Of a stretch of 64,000 nucleotides of DNA, positions 33,701-45,528 are shown piece by piece. Where the stretch lies: NCBI GenBank assembly GCA_030248295.1, contig JASANH010000104.1, positions 372,001-436,000 of the forward strand. Direction: 5' to 3'. The DNA is from Mesodorylaimus sp. YZB2_4 (taxonomy: Eukaryota; Nematoda; Enoplea; Dorylaimida; Dorylaimidae). The translations under genes and the position numbers were made by a program. Every line of letters begins with the position of its first letter. The stretch's first letter is position 1. The notes beneath the pieces are model-generated. The model searched no databases. It was not told the origin of the DNA and saw nothing but the letters and a program-made list of their open reading frames with translations.

Positions 33701-35858
33701 TCATATCTCATTGGTTTCGTGCACCGGTTTCTTGGCCATCTCGATCTTATGAATCATTGTATCAGTGACCGGGGCCACCACTTGATGCGCCGTTGGTTCC
33801 AAGCCATGGGGTGGTTGGTCGGGTCCGGGTACCTGATCGACAACGTCGCCATCCTCTCGTGGCTCCATCTCATCCGCCGGCCCCGACTCCATAGGTGGGG
33901 CTTCGATCTGTTCAATCACGTGATCATTGATTGTCGAATCCAGATCAAACGGATAATGCGACTCGAAATCCATCAACCCACTCCAATCCCAAACTTGGTC
34001 ATCGCCACTTTCAGTGTCGTCTTTGCGAATGTTGACGCACTTTCCAGTTTTCGTGTCGGGGAAGTACCACCCGCAGCAGCACCAACACTTGCTACCGTCT
34101 TTGTTCCTATGAGAGAGGAAACTGGTCATGGGGCTGGACTACGATCTGTGCAACAGCCTCTAGTCCAATGGTTTTCTCTGCGTTTCGTGCCAAACATGGT
34201 TTTGGGACTCTTATTCTGTTCAGTGCGGCCAGTGCGCACATTTACATCATATGCTTACCTTGCACAGTGCCACAACGGGGGACCCTGCGAAGCGTTCTTG
34301 CCAGCTTCGATCTCCAGGTTGTGATCTCTGAAAGAAGACACTGTAGCACCATCGGCTTCGATACTGGACAGGACGACACAGCGAGCCTTTGTGGCAGTGG
34401 TGCTGCTTGTCGACGCCATCACCTCTAAGTCCTGCCTTACCCCACTCCATTTAGATCAATCCGTTGCAGGTGATCAGAATCTTCAGTAATCAGTCCATGA
34501 GGCTTGGGTCGTCGTCGATGCCAGGGCATTGGCACTGGTGGCGGACACGCACCCAAAACGGGCTTGATCTCGCACGCCTTGCTGCCCTCGCATTCCTCAT
34601 TTACAATTTGGGCTTGCACAAACCTGCCAGTGTGAACAATGCCTATATATAGCTGCACGATGCGGTGACCAGATGAGCATACTTGCACCCTCTCCTCCAC
34701 TCTCCCCCTTTACGTTGACGACACCGAATCTTTCGGCTGCAGTATCCGCACGCAGACTGAGCTCCGCGCAACTTGAACAGGTTCTGGATGACTGAATAGA
34801 TTTCCAATTGCTTGGATTGGACAAACTGAAATTGTAAAGTTGTGTAAAGCAAGTGTCCACTGACTCCCGAGTGACCAATGCATGTTACCTGTTTCAGAAC
34901 GGGTGGAATTTCGGGTTTCTTTGGGAGCGACGTGCAGGCGGTGGGTAATGAGGAGAAGGCCTGTGATGGCCACAGGCACTTGGACGACTGCCATTTGTCC
35001 CATGGAGGACACTTGCGGTTATCTGCGTCACATACTCGTTCTATCATAGAAGTTCGTTGAGAGTGACTCACGCTCAGCAGGGACCTTATATTGGCACAGT
35101 CAGCATGTGAGTCACTGATGCACTTCAAGGAGCACTTGCGTCTGTGAAACTGAGTCACACGCGAGTCAACTGGATTGAGGGGACGGGAGACTGTGTCTCA
35201 GAGTCATAGCTGCAAGGGACCGTGTCTCCAAGCGTGACTAACCATCAGTCCACCACCACAGAACAGACCTCCCAGAATGTTATCAGTGCGACAGAGTACC
35301 CACGCTAGGCTGATGTGCGTAGCGTCGCGCAGAGAACCAGACGCCGTATGATGTACCTACTCACACCATTGACAGGCGTCATGAGCATGGTATAGACCAC
35401 CGCCATCTGCGGTACGACCTCAGCGGACAAGCCCATGTCTGGCGTTCTCATGGCCCTTTGTCTGAACTGAACTACAGGACGTCATGGGATGGCATTGAAA
35501 GAGCAGATGACCCTGTGCACCCGCTGCCCACTTGGCTTATCGGCCGAAAGTGACATGTCATGTCATACATTATCCATAGTCAAGTACCATGCAGCGCACT
35601 CGAGGGCTAAGGAACGCACACTTGAGTCATTTCTTGCCCAGGCGAGAGTCGATCCCTCCCCTGTAAGTGCGCACCCAGCGTAAGAGGCAGACGCCTTGAC
35701 CGCTAGACCACGACCCAAAACGTGACAGCCAGGCACTTACCCAATTCACCCTCCTCTTCCACATCCTCGACCAGGTTGCCCTGAATCGCAGCACCGCGCA
35801 CCACGACGCCCACATAGGCCAATATCAATGCCACACACAACTGCATCTTTCGTGCCAT
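33701..35858 (-). CDS. secreted Cys-rich protein, family not recognised, alternatively spliced
   Basis: Common exons are 35741-35858, 35367-35471, 35243-35304 and 34889-35149, with the last exon at 33701-34106. The N-terminus MARKMQLCVALILAYVGVVV is a signal peptide. Cys-rich segments follow, such as RKCSLKCISDSHADC and DNRKCPPWDKWQSSKC. The last exon has CWCCCGWYFPDTKTGKC and then an acidic tail. Two middle paths both keep frame: exon 34714-34825 joined to 34259-34424 (409 aa in total), or exon 34683-34825 joined to 34441-34623 (425 aa). These middle exons cannot be consecutive, because only 16 bases separate 34424 and 34441. No domain family is claimed. It is presumably extracellular, with disulphide-bonded modules. 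Exon edges in the middle are the least certain part. Confidence 0.6.
35640..35715 (-). repeat. tRNA-like SINE fragment in intron 1 of the secreted Cys-rich gene
   Basis: On the minus strand it reads GGTCTAGCGGTCAAGGCGTC, then TGCCTCTTACGCTGGGTGCG, and then a B-box-like GGGATCGACTCTCG. The words GGCGTCTGCCTCT, ACGC, GGTGCGCA and TTAC recur in the same order at 51955-52000. The anticodon arm is not a good fit for a functional tRNA. Confidence 0.5.
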
Positions 35859-36198
35859 GCCTCACACATACACATACACATACACATCAGCACTGCCAAG
35901 CATCGCACCTACGAAGCGGATGCCCGGGCTAAGAGACAAGAAAACCAGTTCTTTGTGGTGCCAACGCCCAACTGGAAGTATGACGAGCGAGGACAAGTTG
36001 ATAGCCCAGAACAACATGGCCAAAGCTCGAGCCAAAAACGAGAAAGCACTTCGAACAAACTACTCGTCTGCCACAGCGGGAACATCCATCTCTCCTCTCC
36101 CCTGGCCGCATGCTTAGTCGTTCCTCAGCCCATCTCTTTTACAGGTGCAACCCGAGCAGAGTACCGTCAGCGTAAGAACGGAATGGAAAACACCTTCA

Positions 36199-38792
36199 TC
36201 ACACGAGCAGAACGGCATTTATGCATCCGTCGTTTTCTGGATTATTCGTCACTTGTGCGTACTTTCCCCAAACTACCTTTCCTCCTTGCGTGACCAAACC
36301 GAGCTCGCTCGTGTTCACTTCAATGACCGTTCCTTTGGTGATGACACCCAATTGAGTATACGTGGGCGAGGTCGGGTTCTTCTTCACGCTTATGATTGGC
36401 AGGTGGAAAGTAGTCTTCAATTCTGGGTGTGTCACGTGCGCCTTTTTGAATCGTAGGCCCTGCAAAACATACAACACAGCTTTTTTTACCCGTCTTGGTC
36501 GTTCCAGGGGAGGGTCGAGTCTTGGCCCTTTACACGCGGGCTAGGGGGCTTGTTAGTTGACCCTATCTTGCCATCGACTAGGGTTCATCCGGGATGCATG
36601 CCGAGCAAGGGGGCGTGTTAGTCGCAGCCCCGCGATGTCGGTGGTTACCCCGTGAGGCACCATACCCAGCCCGTGCCCCGTTAGGGGACCTGTATTCGAG
36701 AGCCCCACCCCATAAGGGTTGTCCTCGTCAAGGCCTGAGAAGGGAAGATAAGCATCACTTGCCATCGGCCTAATGAAACGTTCGTATTTCGGGGGTTTGC
36801 GCGTGAAGCCTTCGCCAACGAAACAAACTTTCGTCACCATCCGTTTCCAAGCCTTCCCTAAAAGCATAGAGATTTGCATTCTTCTAAATAAGGAAAGAAA
36901 CGGATTAGAAACACATATTCGGACACAGGACACAGAAACTATCGTAGTTGACTGAGATATCGGGAAACAGTCGAGATACCCCGACGAGTTCATTAGAACA
37001 AAAGACTTCCCACGCTTTTCTGACTAGCAAGAAAAAAGCGTCGCTTCTCTAACATGAGCAAGGGAACACCCAAGTCGGTATCTGCCACCGCGAGGGTTGC
37101 TTCACCCGCCTCTATGTATAAGCTTTTACATAGTTCATACAAGAAACGGAAAATGATTTTGCTAGGTTTTCCAGACAAAAATTTGATTTTTTTCCCTGAG
37201 TATTTTCACATTGTCCTAAATTACTAAATGTACTTCAACCGATTCACTGATTTCCAGCATGATCACAGAAAAGGCATGTGACTCGAAATATGAAGCCTCA
37301 AAATGCAACCGTCATTTCTCCCTGATTTTGGCTCCTGCAGTTCTCCCAATTCTCCCTAATTCCCATTTTCCTAGGTTTTTTCAGGACCTTCTTGCCTGAC
37401 CTTTTCAGGTTTTCTCGGTTTTCCAAAGTTGTATGAGCCCTGTTTCAAGAACTTTTAGTGCCAGATAAGTGACAACTTTGAGGGCGCCATCCATTAGAAT
37501 AACCCTTCAAGTCACCTACCGAGAATCGTGGGCAGTCACTCAGAGAATCAAAAAGGTGGCAGAAATCGACGGAGTAGCCACATGGCCACCAGCGCAGTGA
37601 ACGAAACAAGATTACAGGGCCAAAACCGACGCAGATAGATTACTAGCCCATACGAGATAAAAAACGTACTTCTCGTTTTTCCAGTTCGAACCACCTTGAA
37701 CGCCTCAGCCTCGCTAACAGCCTTCACCTTTGGCAATGGCACTTCCCATTTGCCCTAAAATAACCACTCCTGACCTTTCAGTAATACATACCAATCTCTA
37801 ATCCATACCGCTTTCTCCTTCCGCTTCTGTTTGATCATATTACTCAAAACTTTGCCCCGGGTCTGCTGTTCACGGTCGAGCAAGTACGCTGGCACGGCTC
37901 CCTCAGGGGCCTCATCTTTGTTCGTGCTACGTCGCTCCTTCTCCTCGTGCGCCTTGATCCTAAAATCAAGAAAAATCGCCGCTTTTTATATGGATGGGAC
38001 CACTTTTACAAACATTCAACACATCTGCGTGTTCTGAACTTTCGGACATCAGAAATCCGATCCTACATCATAGCGAGCTTTGGGACATATCTCTAGGGTC
38101 GTAGATGATTAAATGCCCCCGACTCTTAAAAAACAAACTGGCATGGATAGACCAGGATTAACATGCATGCGCTGTGATATATGCCACCAAAAAAAACAAA
38201 GTTGGCGGAGCGAAGAACTTACAATTTCCTCATTTGAACTTTCTCAGAGAAACGTTGCTTGTTGTACAATTTCGCTTTCAAACCACGCAACTTCCTGGCT
38301 TTCTCTGCCTTCGTGTGAGCCATGCGGCTTTCTTTTTTGCGCCTGAAATAAGAAACAAGAATTATAAAACGAGTGACATTTTATAGCGGAATTCCAGAAA
38401 AGGACTCACATGCGCTCTTCATGATCTAGTCGACGTCCGTGACGCTTCCGATGGAGTTCGATATAATTGTTTTGCGGCTAAAAAATTACCTACAAGTACT
38501 ATCCGGAAATAACAGTATCAAAACAAAATCCAACCAGATTACAGTATAAAATTTCACGGCTGAACGAGACGAGATTCTGGACCGTTATTTGGTTAGCCTA
38601 CGGTACGTGTGTTATAGAGATAGCCTATCTGCTTTAGACTACATAAACATAGACATAACAGCACAGACCAAGTTTTATCTAATTGTATACACAAGTTATT
38701 AAGCGAAGGCCTATTGCAAATTATTCAGAAAACAGAACGAATCAAACTGTTAGGCTGAAATGTTCAAAATTTTCGAAAAATAAACTTACCAT
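36199..38792 (-). CDS. NSA2: NSA2 (TINP1), 60S ribosome biogenesis factor
   Basis: Seven coding exons (38790-38792, 38410-38477, 38223-38342, 37809-37959, 37670-37754, 36763-36857, 36199-36459) give 260 aa, the same length as human NSA2. The sequence follows the family throughout: [95 protein letters not shown], and the RPS8e-like barrel ending in [12 protein letters not shown]2 acts in the nucleolus in 27S pre-rRNA processing and pre-60S assembly. Two oddities stand out. The first coding exon is only the ATG, and the intron after RFIRPM starts with GCAAGT, so it is a GC-AG intron. A dispersed repeat lies within that intron. Confidence 0.95.
36551..36735. repeat. dispersed repeat copy in an NSA2 intron
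   Basis: Blocks ATCTTGCCATCGACTAGGG, GATGTCGGTGGTTACCCCGT, CCAGCCCGTG and AGGGGACCTGTATTCGAG recur in the same order at 51900-52235. The family is unknown. Confidence 0.55.
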
Positions 38793-39231
38793 TTCTATGA
38801 ATCACTTTTTAGCGACTAATACTAGACAATAATAAATTCTGATTAACAATTTTTAATGACGGTAGAACCCGAATAAATCGAAATCGGTTTCTTCTTGTAA
38901 CAAGATCTACGGAAATTCTTGGCGGTGGTGAAATAGCAACTATTTCTCACTCGCTTAAAACTAGTGAGACGTGGGAAAATGCACCTTTGCTTTAATTTTT
39001 GAAGGTGGATTTCAAATGCTTATAATATTTAAATATTAAATCTTTACGTTCTGTTAAAAACTGTCGGAAATAGGTCGTACTTGTGTTTTAATTAAGTGCG
39101 GAATATGAAAAAATATTCGTGACTTGTTGAAGCTCTGCCCCACTCGGCGGATGCAAGGCTGTCCGTACTGACTGTGAGGGTGGCCATGTCTCAGATTGTG
39201 GAACAACTGCCCTTGTACTACATTTTCCTGT

Positions 39232-39278
39232 TTTCTGTGGCGCACCCCCATGGAAAAGCTGGGGGTGCGCCACAGAAA
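39232..39278. repeat. perfect 19-bp hairpin
   Basis: TTTCTGTGGCGCACCCCCA (39232-39250) is followed after 9 nt by its exact complement, TGGGGGTGCGCCACAGAAA (39260-39278). It lies in intergenic repeat-rich sequence next to a SINE tail fragment. Confidence 0.85.
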
Positions 39279-39284
39279 CAGTTT

Positions 39285-39400
39285 TCCACAACCAATTTTC
39301 CTCTAGCTGGCCAGCATTGAGATCCCTGGGTGACCAACTCACACAGCAGCTTCCCTCTCTGTCTGTAGTATAGGCCATCCTATACACCGGATTCGCTTTG
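39285..39400 (-). mobile_element. partial copy of the tRNA-derived SINE (tail)
   Basis: It contains CCTCTAGCTGGCCAGCATTGA, matching the tail of copy A at about 17150. GTATAGGCCATCCTATAC matches sequence near 40957-40975 in the copy there. The head is absent. Confidence 0.45.
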
Positions 39401-39707
39401 CTCCTTTTCCTGATCGATTTAATTTTCGCAATTTAGGCAGCCTGCGTGAAGATACAGTATCTTGAAATAGTCCAAAAAATTCAGAATTGACCAGTCACTT
39501 TAACGACCTGCCACTTTTGACCAGAACCTCGTGCGGTCGTCAACGTTTTTCCAGCGTTTCCCTTTGTCATGGACCACAGTTCGAGACATGTCTCGATCCC
39601 AGGAAAACCGTAACAGTGGGCAAGCATTCCTAGTGAGGTGCACTGCCGTAGGGCAGACCAAGAATCAACGAGATCGATCGACTCCTAATCGAATCTTCCT
39701 GATCTGA

Positions 39708-40644
39708 TCACGAGAGCAAAGTTGGTTTTAAGCCACCAACAGCCGCGATTGCCTTGGTTTTTTGCTCGGAAGGGGTAGGCACTAGGGCCCTGGGCGTGTC
39801 TGAGGTAACATGTTTTTCAAGGCATGGAATCGTTTTGTCGTCGCTGCCACGACCCACCCTTCTCCTAGGGATCCAACAGACGCTATGCACACGGCCATGA
39901 CCAATACAAGCAATGATACGCCGTACACAAGTTGTCACGATCGAGATCACTGGATGTCACACCGACGATCGCAACATCGTCCCAGACGCCCAATGGTCGA
40001 CGGCAGAGCTGAAGCTCGATTCATCGTTTGCTTTGGCCGTGTATGCGGATTCGGTCTTGTCTGTTTTTGCTGCTTGTGCACAGGTTCTCATCGTGACGCA
40101 CCGACGAGTGGCGACTCGAGCTTTGACTGCTGAAAAGCAAACTCTATTGGTTAGAATCTCGAAGGGAGTGGAAGAGACCAAACTCAACTCACCGAGTCCT
40201 TCATTGTCGACCAGCACGTTGGAGATCAATCCAACGAGACCATTCAGCCATGTGCCACTCGCGTCGGAAGTCGGGCCTGAAAGTAAGACGCTAGAAGTCA
40301 GTCTGCTGAGCAAACCGAGCTTACCCGTGGTCTTGTCCGTCGCTCGTTGTATTCGATTGCCGCTTCGTCGGTTCTTTCTTGTGTGACGTTGGCCTGATCG
40401 GGAGACCAGTTTCCAGCTGCACCACGGGGAGGTCGTCACATCGCAGCCATTCCGATACACAGACCCATCTGGCGTTGGCCGGGACCAACATTCGTGGGCG
40501 ACTGCAACGAGACCAGCCGGCGTGGGCAACGAGACCCACATTCGCTGGCAACTGGCTCACTGGCGATGGCAGCGGACTGACAGGCGTGGGCAACGAGACC
40601 CACATTTGTGCAGCCAAGACTATCATTCGTGAACGAGCAGTCAA
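39708..40644 (-). CDS. doubtful minus-strand gene, product unknown
   Basis: Exon-like pieces can be chained on the minus strand: a piece ending at about 40325 before GTAAGC, 40186-40275 with a GTGAGT donor, about 39966-40120, and 39708-39943 ending in TGA. One phase reads SDASGTWLNGLVGLISNVLV across the second piece and EKHVTSDTPRALVPTPSEQK near the end. More than one frame is open in several pieces, and no domain or homologue is recognised. A short GGCGTGGGCAACGAGACCCA unit is repeated at about 40520 and 40580. It could be a fast-evolving gene or chance. Confidence 0.2.
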
Positions 40645-40939
40645 TCGGAATGACCAGACACGGCCAGCAGCGCGCTTATATGTATTGGCTGCGAGGGCAG
40701 TGTGAAGTTTCAGGAGTGTAAAGGCCAGCGAGGGCAGTGTTAAGTGGCAAGAATGAAGTATTCTCTGTCAGAAAAATATGATGGTATCCAGCTATTGGTC
40801 CACCTATCGATCGTCGGCTGATTTTGTGGTGTTCAATGGATGGGAGGACGCCTTCGAGGGCAATTCTCGCTTGGGGGCACTGTCGGCGGCCGATCGGTTG
40901 GTGGGTGGGTGGAAATGGCGGTCGGTGATTGGCTGATCG

Positions 40940-41340
40940 GGACAGAGTGAATCCGGGGTATAGGATGGCCTATACTCTGCGTCTCCACTAAATCCTAAGC
41001 ACCTGGAGTCGAGGGCATCCCGAACTGGGTGCCCTGATTCTCCTCCAGCGCGTGGGCTGTGAACACTGCCGTTGTTCCACATAAGAGGCTGGCATTGTTT
41101 GGTTTCCGTCTTCACTCGGAGCTCCTGGACAGAATTTGATGATGTGGTAAAACAGGAACAGGCTCTAGCGCGAACGTACCTTTCGGGTGATACAAAGTAA
41201 CTAAACAGGGCAGTAATAAGTGATTTTGAGCATAGTGCTACCGCGGCCAGAGTCGCAAGATTACCGTTAGTTTACGAACAGACCGAGATTGAATCCAAGA
41301 CGGGCGCAGCCACTCGCTACCGAGCAATATGGGCAGCCGA
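40940..41340 (-). mobile_element. tRNA-derived SINE copy D (interrupted)
   Basis: It contains GTGGGCTGTGAACAC, GGTTTCCGTCTTCACTCGGA and GAGCTCCTGG, matching 17280-17350. Beyond an interruption it has GCAGCCACTCGCTACCGAGC, matching the heads of copies A and B. Between them lies a fragment of the other SINE-like family (GATGATGTGGTAAAACAGGA). Confidence 0.55.
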
Positions 41341-41871
41341 GCGCTGAACAACTTGACCAGCGTGGTTGTTTTAAACACGGTTGGTGGTGTCTGCACTGAA
41401 GTTTGGTGACTTGTGAGTTTTATCCGTATTGGTCTTAGCGTTCGCATTTCTTACCTCCAGAGTTCGCACTCGCGTTTCAGTGCGAGTAAATTCTAAGTAC
41501 GTATATAAGTATGACAGCCGCTGCTTCTGCCAGCGTACTGTTCATGGTTTTGCTCCCTCATAGTCAGGTTCACTCCTGATAGCAGCATTGCAGCAAGCAT
41601 GGGGCTTTGCTATCGTTATGACGATGGGCACTCACCGTCCGTAGTGGCTTGCTCTTCACCTGAGCCCAAATTGGCTTGTTGGACACCACAATTCAAGTGC
41701 ACTTTACTCAGCAGGCAACACGCGTGCAGTGCGGGCAAAGCATGAACATCGCCTCGAGCAGAAGTGCCCGATTTGAGTGGGCGACCACGACACGTATCCA
41801 AGGTATTGCATATATGATATATGGTTGTAGATACACTCTGGCTAAATCTCTCATCCCGTATGTCGACCCGA

Positions 41872-44461
41872 TCAGTACGCCCTGCCACTGACCGCCCGAT
41901 TTCGTGGACCCGATTGGTCACGAGCCATGCGACCAGCCTCCGACTCGTAGTAGGGTGGCGGGGCAGGGTTCTGCGCACGACCATCGAACTGGTGCATCTA
42001 AAATGGACCATGGCGGTGACTGCAGACCAACGTGACCTTCGATTTACCTTCTGCTGGCCGTCGATGGGGTGCACACGGTCTTGCTGTACAGGTGGATGTG
42101 GTTTGGGTTTGTGACAACAGTAGAGGAGGAGGAGGATCATCAGGGCGAAGAACTCGATGACCGTGATCACGCTGAAGCCCATCCACAAACCCAACTGGCC
42201 ACCCATGTCCGAGATAAGGTTGACCAACTGAAACAAGGCACATCCGTGGGTCAGTCTCCAGGCTCGGCGGTAAGTCACTCACAGCGTAGGCCTCGGATTC
42301 GGTCAGCTCTTGGTAGTTCATTCGTTCGTAGTAGACCTCGATCAACATGGTGTTCTCGCTGTACCACTTCTGGCACAACGTCTTGTTGCCACCCCACCGC
42401 GGTGAATCATCTTTGCAGTCTGGTGGCTAAAAGGACGCTCCAGTTAAGCTGGGCATACTGCACACACACGAATGCGGCCTTACAGTGTACACTTCGGACG
42501 GCCACAGCGCCGTGGACACGGTGACACCGTAGGTAGATTCCCTGAAAAGGATATCTCATCTCCATCCTCCCAACATGTCTCAGCCAACTTACGTGCACGG
42601 TTGGGGACAAGCGCACTGCTGAACTGGGTCGAACGTTTGCTGGCTGGACGAGCTCTGAGTACCGGCACTGTTGCCCGTGCTGGTGTAACTGTTCACGCAG
42701 TCCACTGAAAAACAACAGCTCACACTGTGTCCTCACAAAGAAGTAGAATGCCATACTTTTCTTCCAGTCACAGAACGACGCCTTGGTGCCATCATTTGGC
42801 AGATTGTAGCGTGGATCGGCGCAGCTGCAGTTCTTGATGATTTGGCGTTGGAAGCAGCTTCGGAAACAGGCCTAAAAACGAGAGGCCAGTGTGTGCCACT
42901 GTTTATGGGTAGTGTGAGCGCTAGCGCCAGGAACCAGAGATACTCTGCTACATGAGATACTACGAGCGGTTACGGTACGCCTGCTTACAAGGATACCCTT
43001 CAGACAAGAGCATACGCTACCCTACGATGGCGCCCTGCTTGTTAGGGAGCTCTGCAGATGAGCTTATGCCACCCTCTAGCCCCTTATGTGCTCATTAGCG
43101 CAGGTCGCTTATCGACTTACCTCAGTTGAGTATGGACCTTTGTAGAAGTAGTCCGTGTTCGGGTTGTCCGTGCAGTTGCCGTAGGGCGGTCCTTTGCGAA
43201 CCGTTTTTATCTGAACGGGAAACAAGTGTCATTTTAAGAGTAAGCCGAATGCAAGGGACTTACAAACTTGATACCGAACGAGGTGGTAAACCCGGCAGCC
43301 GCATTGTAGCCGAAGGCGTCGGGGAATGGAGTCTCAGTTTGACTATCGACTGAAACAACCTCGAGTCAAAGACGAGCTTGCAGAGGGCATGGCTACTTAC
43401 TGGTTACCCTCACGCCAGCCGACTCGGTCAAGTCCAGATATTCGCTCTGGTCGCTCTGGACCAACAGACGGAGACCTAGAGTGTGCAAGTTCAGTCTGAC
43501 TCTTCCACACGACTAAAAGCCAGTACTTACCGTACAAGGGACCAGCCCTGGTGCTGTTGTATTTAGGTGGTGTCTTGTAGTTGAATATGTAGCAGGCGCC
43601 GTAGACGGGGTCCATATACTGCTCGAAGTCACTGAAACGCGGACCGTGGTCATAGTTTGAACAGCCTGACCCACCCTCCTCGTCCTGACTCACTTTTGTA
43701 TATCGCACGGCTTGGTGTTGTAGGCGCAGTTCTTGATGAACTCCTCCTTCGAGTAGACCAAGCTGGACTTGGTGGCGTTGTCCAGATTGGCGGCCAGGTA
43801 CAGAAGGATGTCATTGGCTCGGGCTTGCACTGCCACGGCATCACCCTAAACAGTTGTATGTTCCGACCCTGCCGATATGACCCTGCTCATAGGTGGGGAT
43901 CTCCGGTCGGTCCGCGCGACCGCAATGGTTACGGCAGGTAACGACGGACCATGTTACGGTTGCCGGTGTAAAGAAAGTACTACTCACCGTCAGCTGGTAG
44001 GTTGCTGTCTTGGTAGAACCGTTGGTTTTACTGCTCTGCAAGGCCTGCGCGTACTCGTCCATCTAAAATAGGTTTGCAGGAGCTCAAAAGGCCGAGAGAC
44101 GATTAGGTCTTACCAGTGTCTTGACGGTGGAGGTGCCCAAAGCAGATTTCTTGTACGGGTTCAGGTTGCAGACGGTAACGGCCGGGAAACTGCGCTCTTC
44201 GAATTTCAGCTAAACACAGACACCCTGGACACTGTGAGAGTGGTCCGAGCCGGCGGCACTCACCTCGGTCTGGACGGTGACTTCGTACTTGAGATATTTC
44301 TGCACTAGCAAGACCATCTGCGACACGAAGGCGCCAGTAGAGGCCAAGAAGACCAATGCCCAGAATATGCGCAGGCAGCTGTTTTGTGCGCTGCCGATGT
44401 GCGGGATGCCATGGGCCGATGTCCAGGCGCTGAAATCGCGCAAGATCTGCTTGACCGTCAT
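41872..44461 (-). CDS. DEG/ENaC family sodium channel subunit with C-terminal PY motif
   Basis: Fourteen coding exons: 44264-44461, 44114-44209, 43988-44062, 43694-43845, 43531-43631, 43401-43475, 43264-43349, 43121-43210, 42757-42871, 42593-42704, 42484-42541, 42283-42426, 42048-42227, 41872-41997. They give 535 aa. The N-terminus has the HG gating motif (SAHGIPHI, His17-Gly18) before the first span (about 30-52). FEERSFPAVTVCNLNPYKKS is the post-TM1 signature. The ectodomain is Cys-rich (ACFRSCFQRQIIKNCSC, QQCACPQPCTESTYG). The second span carries GQLGLWMGFSVITVIEF with the GFS selectivity filter (about 451-453). The cytoplasmic tail ends soon after PAPPPYYE. The product is an amiloride-type, voltage-independent cation channel of the plasma membrane; gating stimulus and partner subunits cannot be told. 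ATG 44461 is the first in frame after an upstream stop. Confidence 0.95.
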
Positions 44462-45528
44462 CCTCGATCCGACTGACCACCACTCGCTCGACGATCCGAA
44501 ACGATGAATAGCTGCCAAGTGGATCAGTGGGCCAGGCCCGAGTGCGAATCGAAGTTTGCCTCCATAGCTACGGGCTTGAGTCCATTATTCGTCGCCTGGT
44601 GTTCGATGAACCAAGGCCTGAGCTAATGGCCGTCAGCTAAGCGTAACTAGAAATTTTCTCCGTCGCCTAGCAGATTCGTAGGAGGCCATTGTGAAGACGG
44701 ACTCATTATTTCTTCTCGACCATCTCCATTCCGATTGTCCCCCAAGAAATAATGTTACAGTAGACCCGAAATTCCACAACACCTTCCACACCATCAGCCT
44801 ACGCGCGGCAGTATTGATTCGGCACAGAGCGCCTTCTACCGGAAACCCAAATGCAGTTTCATGGACCAAGTCATCCTCAACAACTCATTCCAAGTTCCGC
44901 CGTCGCAAGCATGTTAGGCTCGCTCATGCGTGAGTTCACTTCTTGGTAACACTGTTACCGACCTGTACCCATATTCAACACACAAAAGTGAAGGCTGCGA
45001 TCACCCACATGTCTCACGATCAGTACTTGATTGGTACACTGTCAATGACCATTTCGGTTTCTACGGATCGTAGCTGTTGCTGCCGAACTGAAGCATCTCC
45101 CACAGTGAAATTACAGGACACTTGCCGTATCAAGAGGGGGTGAGCCAAAAAACTTTTTGTATCACCACTGGCGGAACTACTGTTTCATGATCATGTTGTA
45201 ACCAGCGTACCCAGGCGGCGGGAGATAGTCGAGACCGAAGTCTCTGGGCAAAAAACTCCAACTGGGTTTAGGCAAGTCTCGCGACTATAGCTGACCTGGA
45301 AAAATCAAGCCGAGGGGTTGACGTCTCCCAAGCAGGGAGGGGAGCGTATCGATTACTCCCGACCACCACGAATACTGGTTACAATCCTTTTCGCATCACC
45401 AATCGCGTACGATCAAAAGTGAACGGATCGATTGCACAAAAGTTTATCTGGCCTATGAGTGAATTAGGCGAGAACAAGCAGACGGCAGACACAGCCACAA
45501 GCTAGTAGACACGACCATGCGTCATTTT
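44462..45528. other. intergenic between DEG/ENaC gene and intronless gene
   Basis: It holds the 5' flank of the DEG/ENaC gene, including a possible upstream ORF of about 14 codons (ATG near 44566). An 11-bp inverted repeat, CATTATTTCTT / AAGAAATAATG, lies at 44704-44714 and 44744-44754. No other gene was seen. Confidence 0.4.

Noticed and set aside
35640..35715. functional tRNA gene on the minus strand
   Set aside because: Its words recur in a larger dispersed repeat, and the anticodon stem does not fit well.
39708..40644. confident gene call for the chained minus-strand pieces
   Set aside because: Several frames are open, phases allow more than one chain and no domain is recognised. It is listed only at low confidence.
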